Assembly: GCA_045806105.1 (NCBI GenBank)
Contig: JBJMJY010000063.1
Location: 1-13,920 of the forward strand
Reading direction: 5' to 3'
Source: AC-32 sp045806105
GTDB taxonomy: Bacteria > Actinomycetota > Thermoleophilia > Gaiellales > Gaiellaceae
Length of the DNA: 13,920 nt
Shown piece by piece: positions 1 through 4,528 of this stretch (its first letter is position 1; each line of letters opens with the position of its first letter). The notes beneath the pieces are model-generated. The model saw only the letters and a program-made list of their open reading frames with translations. It did not search any database and was not told the origin of the DNA. The translations under genes and the position numbers were made by a program.

Positions 1-54
1 CGCACAATGTTGGGCCACCACACCTTCCGATGGGGCATAGCCAAGTGCTGAGGC
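1..54 (+). repeat. Direct repeat copy 1 (tRNA-Gln leader plus 5' half)
   Basis: This stretch matches bases 112-165 at 49 of 54 positions by hand alignment, offset exactly 111 bp. It includes the block upstream of the tRNA (CGCACAATGTTGGGC, then ACACCTTCCGA) and the first 24 bases of tRNA-Gln: acceptor 5' strand and D-arm. Similarity stops abruptly after AGGC at position 54. It may begin before the window edge. The simplest reading is a segmental duplication of the tRNA leader and 5' half, followed by decay or deletion of the 3' half. Confidence 0.85.
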
Positions 55-75
55 GTCGCCTGCGACGCCGCCCCG
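31..75 (+). pseudogene. Truncated tRNA-Gln-like fragment
   Basis: TGGGGC (31-36) equals the acceptor 5' strand of the intact tRNA downstream, followed by a D-arm-like GCC (40-42) and GGC (52-54). There is no anticodon arm with a TTG loop and no T-arm. Instead a perfect 7-bp hairpin follows: GGCGTCG (52-58), loop CCTG, CGACGCC (63-69). Then GCCCC (70-74) can pair back to GGGGC (32-36), giving a compact tRNA-like fold closed by an acceptor-like stem. It cannot be a functional tRNA-Gln. Whether it is debris or a structured leader element is unknown. Confidence 0.6.
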
Positions 76-111
76 GAGGTTGGGCGGGCTCTGCCCGTGC
101 GACCGTCTTCA

Positions 112-165
112 CGCACAATGTTGGGCGACTACACCTTCCGATGGGGCGTAGCCAAGTGGTAAGGC
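112..165 (+). repeat. Direct repeat copy 2 (leader and 5' half of tRNA-Gln)
   Basis: This is the intact partner of the repeat at 1-54, with five substitutions between the copies. Two substitutions fall in the upstream leader and three in the tRNA body (positions 148, 159 and 161). The intact copy carries the standard tRNA residues, so it is taken as the source. Confidence 0.85.
130..135 (+). promoter_or_regulatory. Candidate -10 box of the tRNA-Gln/glmU/prs unit
   Basis: TACACC lies 6 nt before the mature tRNA 5' end, the distance expected of a -10 element. TTCACG at 108-113 is a possible -35, with a 16-nt spacer. The pattern CTACAC also precedes rplY (8295-8300). In the degraded repeat copy the box reads CACACC, having lost the first T, which fits a dead promoter there. 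This is pattern-based only, with no transcript evidence. Confidence 0.4.
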
Positions 166-215
166 AGCGGGTTTTGGTCCCGCGATCCCAGGTTCGAATC
201 CTGGCGCCCCAGCCA
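142..215 (+). tRNA. trnQ: tRNA-Gln, anticodon TTG, CCA encoded
   Basis: A complete cloverleaf can be drawn by hand. The acceptor stem is TGGGGCG (142-148) with CGCCCCA (205-211), the discriminator is G212, and CCA is encoded at 213-215. The D-arm is GCC...GGC. The anticodon stem is GCGGG (167-171) with CCCGC (179-183), and the 7-nt loop TTTTGGT places the anticodon TTG at 174-176. The T-arm contains GGTTCGAATCC. UUG reads CAA and, by wobble, CAG codons. The terminal T-A acceptor pair is a typical bacterial tRNA-Gln feature. The glmU start lies 8 nt after CCA, so the two are very probably co-transcribed and the mRNA is freed by tRNA 3' processing. Confidence 0.97.
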
Positions 216-223
216 TTTCTGCC

Positions 224-1564
224 GTGACCGACTCCCGCCTCGCAGCCGTGGTGCTCGCGGCCGGGCTCGGGACGCGCATGCGCTCCGAGACGCCGAAGCA
301 CCTCCACCCGCTCCTCGGCAGGCGCCTCGCCGACTGGGTGGTCGAGGCCGTGCGCGAGCTCGGGCCGCAGCCGCTCGTCGTCGTTACCTCGGCCGACGCA
401 CGCGATGCGTTCGAGGGCGAAGGCCTGGAGACCGCCGTGCAGGAGGAGCCGCGCGGCACCGGCGACGCGGCCGCCGCTGCGCGCACCAGCCTCGAGGGCT
501 TCGACGGCGACGTCCTCGTCGTCACGGGCGACGCCGCGACGATCACCTCGGAGCTCCTCGGCCGCATGCTCAGGACGCATCGCGACGCGGGCGCTGCGGC
601 GACAGTGCTGTCGTTCGAGCTGCCGAACCCCGAGGCCTACGGCCGCATCGTCCGCGACGGCGACGGGGCGCTGCAGGCGATCGTCGAGGCGCGCGACGCG
701 AGTGAGGACGAGCTGGCGATCCGCGAGGTGAACTCTTCCATCTACGTCTTCGAGGGGCAGAAGCTCTGGCCGGCGCTGGAGGGTCTGAAGCCGGACAACG
801 TGCAGGGCGAGCTCTACCTCACCGACACCGTTCGCCACCTGGCTGCGGCCGGCGAACGCGTCGCGGTGCACAAGGCGGAGAATCCCGCCGAGTGCGAGGG
901 CGTGAACACGCGCGCCGAGCTCGCCGCGGCAGCCGCCGTGCTGCGCGATCGGATCAACCAGGCGCACATGCTGGCGGGCGTCACGATCGTCGACCCGGTC
1001 TCGACATGGATCGACCCGACAGTGCAGCTCGCGTCCGACTCCACGATCCAGCCGTTCACCATTCTGCGCGGCGCGACCAGCGTCGCCAAGGGCGCCGAAG
1101 TGGGCCCGCACGCCGTCGCCGTCGACGCCGCGATCGGCCCCGGAGCGCTGGTCGGCCCCTTCTGTTACCTTCGCCCAGGAACGATCCTGGAGGACAGCGC
1201 GAAAGCTGGCGCGTTCGTGGAGATCAAGAACTCGCGGCTCGGCGCAGGCGTGAAGGCGTCACACCAGTCCTACATCGGCGACGCGGATATCGGAGAGGGG
1301 ACGAACATCGGCGCGGGCAACATCACGGCCAACTTCTCGCACCGGGCGGGGCAGCCCAAGGGCCGCACGACGATCGGGCGCAACGTCAGGACCGGCGTCC
1401 ACAATGCGTTTGTTGCTCCCGTCGAGATCGGCGACGATGCCTGGATCGGGGCCGGATCGGTCATCAGCACCGATGTGCCGCCCGGGTCGCTGGCCATCGC
1501 GCGCGCGCGCCAGGTGACGAAGGAGGGCTACGTCGACGAGCAGCGGAAGCGAGCAAGTGACTGA
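224..1564 (+). CDS. glmU: Bifunctional GlmU (GlcN-1-P acetyltransferase / GlcNAc-1-P uridyltransferase)
   Basis: This cytoplasmic enzyme makes UDP-GlcNAc, the precursor of peptidoglycan and other cell-envelope glycans, in two steps: acetyl-CoA-dependent acetylation of GlcN-1-P, then UTP-dependent uridylation. The N-terminal pyrophosphorylase domain shows LAAGLGTRM (residues 11-19) followed by PK (24-25), and the sugar-nucleotide motif DNVQGELYLTD (191-201). From about residue 250 the C-terminal half is a left-handed beta-helix with hexapeptide repeats, including SYIGDADIGEGTNIGAGN. The acetyltransferase catalytic His is H347 (KASHQSY) and the conserved Asn is N370. The usual NYDG is replaced by NFSH, and a short insertion (AGQPKG) follows. 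At 446 residues the length is usual for the family. The start is GTG 224, 8 nt after the tRNA CCA, with no room for a normal ribosome-binding site. prs overlaps its end by 8 nt. Confidence 0.97.
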   Translation: MTDSRLAAVVLAAGLGTRMRSETPKHLHPLLGRRLADWVVEAVRELGPQPLVVVTSADARDAFEGEGLETAVQEEPRGTGDAAAAARTSLEGFDGDVLVVTGDAATITSELLGRMLRTHRDAGAAATVLSFELPNPEAYGRIVRDGDGALQAIVEARDASEDELAIREVNSSIYVFEGQKLWPALEGLKPDNVQGELYLTDTVRHLAAAGERVAVHKAENPAECEGVNTRAELAAAAAVLRDRINQAHMLAGVTIVDPVSTWIDPTVQLASDSTIQPFTILRGATSVAKGAEVGPHAVAVDAAIGPGALVGPFCYLRPGTILEDSAKAGAFVEIKNSRLGAGVKASHQSYIGDADIGEGTNIGAGNITANFSHRAGQPKGRTTIGRNVRTGVHNAFVAPVEIGDDAWIGAGSVISTDVPPGSLAIARARQVTKEGYVDEQRKRASD

Positions 1565-2612
1565 GACCGTCGCGATCCCCGGGCTCGAGTCGGCCGAGAC
1601 GCCGGCCGTCGAGGTCTCGCCGACGATGGGCCACTGGATCGAGCGGGGCCCGCTGAAGCGCCTGATGGTCTTCTCCGGCCGGTCGCACGGCGACCTGGCG
1701 CAGGCGATCGCGCGGCAGCTCGGGGTGGAGCTCGGCGAGATCGAGCTCGAGCAGTTCGCGAACGACGAGACCTATTGTCGCTACCTGGAGTCGATCCGCG
1801 GCGCCGACGTCTTCCTCGTCCAGACCGGATGCGAGCCGGTCGACCGGAACGTGATGGAGCTGCTGTTCATGATCCAGGCCGCAAAGCTCGCATCCGCGAA
1901 GCGGATCACGGCGGTGATTCCGTGGTTCCCGTACTCGCGCCAGGATCGCAAGGCGAAGCCGCGCGAGCCGATCTCGGCGCGGCTGGTCGCAGACATGCTC
2001 CAGCTCGCAGGAGTCGACCGGGTGCTGACGATGGACCTGCACGCGGGCCAGATCCAGGGCTTCTTCACGATCCCCGTCGATCACATGACCGCGCAGCAGC
2101 TGTTCGCCCGCCACTTCCGCGACCTCGGCCTTCACGGCGACGGCGTGGTCTCGGTCGCGCCCGACGCCGGCAGGGCCAAGGTCGCGGTTCGGTTTGCAGA
2201 AATGCTCGAGGCGGACTTCGCGGTGATGCACAAGACGCGCACCGCCCACGACCAGGTCGAGGTGACGGAGGTGACCGGCCGGGTCAAGGGCAAGGTCTGC
2301 ATCGTCGGCGACGACGTCACGACCACCGGCGGGACGCTGATCCAGGGCGCGCAGGCCCTGAAGGAGCACGGTGCGTCGGAGGTCTGGCTCTCGGTGACCC
2401 ACGCGCTCCTCAACGACGAGGGCCTCGAGCGCCTCGGGCGCGCTGACGTTGCCGGAATTGTCGTCACCGACACTGTCCCGATCGATCCGATCAAGAAGCC
2501 GGACAACATGACGGTGCTGACGGTGGCGCCGCTCCTCGCGGAAACGATCATGAACGTCTTCGAGGACGATTCCGTCTCCGCCATCTTCGGCGGCGAGAAC
2601 CAGCTCTTCTAG
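1557..2612 (+). CDS. prs: Ribose-phosphate pyrophosphokinase (PRPP synthetase)
   Basis: It converts ribose 5-phosphate and ATP to PRPP and AMP, feeding purine, pyrimidine, His, Trp and NAD synthesis. Family signatures are RQDRKAKPREPIS (residues 128-140, catalytic flexible loop), MDLHAGQIQGFF (159-170, with ATP-binding His H162), and GDDVTTTGGT (251-260, ribose-5-phosphate/PRPP loop). The C-terminal VAPLLAE and SVSAIFGG segments are also typical. The protein has 351 residues, about 30 more than usual, because of an N-terminal extension. GTG 1557 is preceded by GGAAG (1546-1550) at 6-nt spacing and overlaps glmU by 8 nt, typical of coupling. ATG 1626 (Met24) would give a near-standard length but has no clear ribosome-binding site. 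The PRPP loop (DDVTTTGGT rather than DDMIDTAGT) and the APDAGRAK segment are divergent from the classical enzyme. Confidence 0.95.
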   Translation: MTETVAIPGLESAETPAVEVSPTMGHWIERGPLKRLMVFSGRSHGDLAQAIARQLGVELGEIELEQFANDETYCRYLESIRGADVFLVQTGCEPVDRNVMELLFMIQAAKLASAKRITAVIPWFPYSRQDRKAKPREPISARLVADMLQLAGVDRVLTMDLHAGQIQGFFTIPVDHMTAQQLFARHFRDLGLHGDGVVSVAPDAGRAKVAVRFAEMLEADFAVMHKTRTAHDQVEVTEVTGRVKGKVCIVGDDVTTTGGTLIQGAQALKEHGASEVWLSVTHALLNDEGLERLGRADVAGIVVTDTVPIDPIKKPDNMTVLTVAPLLAETIMNVFEDDSVSAIFGGENQLF

Positions 2613-2704
2613 GGTCTGCGGGCAACTGTGGGTTTGCGGGCCCGCTTGCTGACGAAGTGGTAGGCGCGATCAGCGCAGCCATCCCCTACCGCTGTGCGAG
2701 TCCC

Positions 2705-2747
2705 AGCGGCCGGCCGGGAGCCGATGTGCTCCCGGCCCGCCGCCGCT
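2705..2747. terminator. Strong hairpin between prs and the FN3 remnant
   Basis: A perfect 10-bp stem is formed by GGCCGGGAGC (2712-2721) and GCTCCCGGCC (2728-2737) around a 6-nt loop. AGCGGC (2705-2710) and GCCGCT (2742-2747) add an outer 6-bp stem across a small internal loop. It lies 92 bp past the prs stop and 28 bp past the stop of the minus-strand FN3 remnant, so it could end transcription from both sides. Neither side has a T-run, so it would be a non-canonical terminator of the kind common in high-GC genomes. Confidence 0.55.
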
Positions 2748-2775
2748 GCTCAGAAGGTCTGGCGGTCAAGCGTGA

Positions 2776-3050
2776 TCAGCTCGTCGGCGAGCGGTTGCCC
2801 GCGCTGTCGGCGACGACCGTGAAGGAGTGGGCGTCGCGGGCGCGAGCAGGAGTACCGTCACGGCCGGCTCACCGGTCCAGTGGACGTTCGAGAGGGCGCC
2901 GTCCGCGAAGACGCGATAGGTGCAGCAGGTGGAGTCGTCGTCGGCGACCGCGGGCCAGGTGAGGCGCCCAGGGGTCGACGAGGTCGTGCCGGTTACGGAG
3001 ACGACGGGCGCGGCCGGCGGCGTGGTGTCGACGGGAAGCGTGCGGCGCGC
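2776..3050 (-). pseudogene. C-terminal remnant of a fibronectin type III domain protein
   Basis: Read on the minus strand from 3050, the frame gives TLPVDTTPPAAPVVSVTGT, then LTWPAV, CCTYRVFADG and EPAVTV. This follows the FN3 pattern: a Pro-rich linker, beta-strand B with Trp, a YRVxxDG turn, then a later strand. The frame is then lost between about 2842 and 2860. In another frame it resumes as DAHSFTVVADSAGNRSPTS followed by TGA at 2778-2776. That is the typical FN3 end (SFTVxAxDxAGNxS) and is often the true C-terminus of secreted actinobacterial proteins. The 5' side is cut by an in-frame TAG (3053-3051) inside a palindrome, and no start codon or signal peptide remains. One indel explains the frame change, so a sequencing error is possible for that part, but the truncation is real. 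The parent was probably an extracellular protein. Confidence 0.7.
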
Positions 3051-3075
3051 CTAGCTAGGCCGAAGCCTGGCTAGG
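3050..3075. terminator. CTAG-rich hairpin with CGAA loop
   Basis: CCTAGCTAGGC (3050-3060) pairs with GCCTGGCTAGG (3065-3075) over 11 bp with one G-T wobble and a CGAA tetraloop. The left arm lies within a perfect 12-bp palindrome, GCCTAGCTAGGC (3049-3060). Three CTAG tetramers fall within 24 bp. There is no T-run. The hairpin truncates the FN3 remnant on one side and overlaps a -10-like TAGGAC before the aminotransferase on the other. It may be a terminator, an operator or a scar from an insertion or deletion. Confidence 0.5.
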
Positions 3076-3077
3076 AC
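3070..3077 (+). promoter_or_regulatory. Candidate -10 box of the aminotransferase gene
   Basis: GCTAGGAC lies 35 nt before GTG 3113. The same 14-base neighbourhood (GGCTAGGACTCGCG) matches 12 of 14 bases of that before mfd (GGCTAGGATTGGCG), where the gap to the start codon is also 35 nt. No convincing -35 is seen. The box sits inside the right arm of the 3050-3075 hairpin. Confidence 0.3.
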
Positions 3078-3112
3078 TCGCGTTCACCGCGCAGAACCCC
3101 GACAATGAGCCC

Positions 3113-4498
3113 GTGAGCACCCAAACGACAGTCGAGATCGATCGCGCCCGCATTGCGGAGCTGACCGAGCGCGAGCAGCGCCGGCTCGACCAGTCGACGC
3201 CCGGTTCGCGCGCGATGTACGAGCGCGCGCGGCAGGCGCTTGCCGGCGGGGTCGCGTCCGCATACCAGAGTCGACAGCCGTGGCCGATCTACCTCGAGCG
3301 CGGCGTTGGCTCCAAGGTCTGGGACGTCGACGGCAGCGAGCGCGTCGACTTCCACAACGCCTTCGGCTCGATGCCGCAGGGCCACGCGCACCCGGCGATC
3401 ACGCGCGCGGTCGAGCAGCGCCTCGAGCTCGGCACGCATTTTGCCGCGCCCACCGAGGACGCCGTCGTCGTCGCAGAGGAGCTCACGCGCCGCTGGGGCC
3501 TGCCGCGCTGGCGGTTCGTCAACTCCGGCTCCGAGGCGACGATGGACGCGATCCGCATCGCGCGCGCCCACACCGGCCGCGAGACGATCGTGAAGATCTT
3601 CGGCTCCTACCACGGCCACCACGACTACGTGATGGTCTCGATCGGCGTCCCGTACCACCGGATCGGGAACCGCGACAGCTACGAGTCGCTGCCCTACGGC
3701 GGCGGGATTCCGCAATCGGTCGCCGACCTCACCGTGCCCGTGCCCTTCAACGACGCCGCAGCGATGGAGCGGCGGATCGAGCGGCTCTTCGAGGAGGGCC
3801 GGCCGCCGGCCTGCGTGATCATGGAGCCGGCGATGATGAACCTCGGGGTGATCCTCCCCGAGCCCGGCTACCTCGAGGCGGTTCGCGAGCTCACGCAGCG
3901 CCTCGGTGTGCTGCTGATCTTCGACGAGGTCAAGACCGGGCTCTGCATCGCCGCGGGCGGGGCGGTCGAGCGCTTCGGCGTCACGCCCGACCTGGTCACG
4001 CTGGCCAAGGCGCTGGGCGGCGGCCTCTCGACGGGCGCGATCGGCGGCACCGAGGAGTCGTTCGAGACGGTCGAGGCCGGCACCGTCTACCAGGTCGGCA
4101 CCTTCAACGGGAACCCGCTGGCGATGGCCGCTGCGCGCGCGAGCCTGACCGAGGTGCTGACGCCGGAGGCGTACGAACTGATCGAGGCGCGCGAGGAGCG
4201 GCTGCTGCGCGGCTGCCAGGACGTGATCGAGCGCCACAATCTCCCCGGCTATGCGGTCGGCCTCGGCGCCAAGGGTTGCGTGACGTTCTCGCCCGAGCCC
4301 GTCGTCGACTACGAGTCGTTCAAGGCGAACCAGGACGGCGAGCTGGCCGACCTCGCCTGGCTCTACAACATGAACCGCGGCATCTACATGACGCCCGGCC
4401 GCGAAGAGGAGTGGACGCTGTCCGTTGTGCACTCCGAGGAGGACTGCGACGCGTTCGTCGGCGCCTTCGACGAGCTGGCGGCCGACCTGACCGCCTAG
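3113..4498 (+). CDS. HemL-like class III PLP-dependent aminotransferase
   Basis: This is a 461-residue fold-type I PLP enzyme of class III, closest in motifs to glutamate-1-semialdehyde 2,1-aminomutase (HemL). NSGSEATMDAIRIARAHTGR starts at residue 137. YHGHHD (166-171) matches the HemL YHGHAD motif. DEVKTG contains the PLP-ring Asp D271, and TLAKALGGG contains the Schiff-base Lys K299. GHAHPAI and FAAPTE near the front are also HemL-like. HemL normally has DEVMTGFR and a shorter N-terminus; here the sequence is DEVKTGLC, with about 40 extra N-terminal residues. No other tetrapyrrole gene is nearby, so the substrate is uncertain. It could be an omega-amino-acid or amino-sugar transaminase or a mutase. 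The start is GTG 3113, with no clear ribosome-binding site; an out-of-frame ATG-Ser-Pro-stop at 3105 ends across it. Confidence 0.85.
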   Translation: MSTQTTVEIDRARIAELTEREQRRLDQSTPGSRAMYERARQALAGGVASAYQSRQPWPIYLERGVGSKVWDVDGSERVDFHNAFGSMPQGHAHPAITRAVEQRLELGTHFAAPTEDAVVVAEELTRRWGLPRWRFVNSGSEATMDAIRIARAHTGRETIVKIFGSYHGHHDYVMVSIGVPYHRIGNRDSYESLPYGGGIPQSVADLTVPVPFNDAAAMERRIERLFEEGRPPACVIMEPAMMNLGVILPEPGYLEAVRELTQRLGVLLIFDEVKTGLCIAAGGAVERFGVTPDLVTLAKALGGGLSTGAIGGTEESFETVEAGTVYQVGTFNGNPLAMAAARASLTEVLTPEAYELIEAREERLLRGCQDVIERHNLPGYAVGLGAKGCVTFSPEPVVDYESFKANQDGELADLAWLYNMNRGIYMTPGREEEWTLSVVHSEEDCDAFVGAFDELAADLTA

Positions 4499-4513
4499 GA
4501 GGGGGCGGCGCGC

Positions 4514-4519
4514 CATAGT
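4514..4519 (+). promoter_or_regulatory. Candidate -10 box close to the cyclase-ATPase start
   Basis: CATAGT is followed by exactly 9 nt and then ATG 4529. The rplY gene has the same geometry (TACACT, 9 nt, ATG). A transcript starting 6-7 nt below such a box would be nearly leaderless, which would explain the poor ribosome-binding site here. No -35 is evident, and the gene could instead be read through from the aminotransferase 30 nt upstream. Confidence 0.3.
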
Positions 4520-4528
4520 TGCAGGGCG

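Noticed and set aside
30..227. Plus-strand 65-codon frame through the repeats and tRNA
   Set aside because: It reads through the tRNA gene and the duplicated leader, has no ribosome-binding site, and its composition is explained by the RNA gene.
109..567. Minus-strand open frame of 152 codons across the tRNA and the glmU start
   Set aside because: Its C-terminal part (GAPGFEPGIAGPKPAALPLGYAP) is the well-known spurious translation antisense to a tRNA, and the rest is antisense to glmU motifs.
2618..2645. GCGGGC...GCCCGC stem just after the prs stop as its terminator
   Set aside because: The stem has only 6 bp with a 16-nt loop and competes with the self-palindrome GCGGGCCCGC. The hairpin at 2705-2747 is far stronger.
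2657..3074. Two short plus-strand frames in the prs-aminotransferase gap
   Set aside because: They are Arg/Gly/Ala-rich with no ribosome-binding site, and the opposite strand of the same bases carries the recognisable FN3 remnant.
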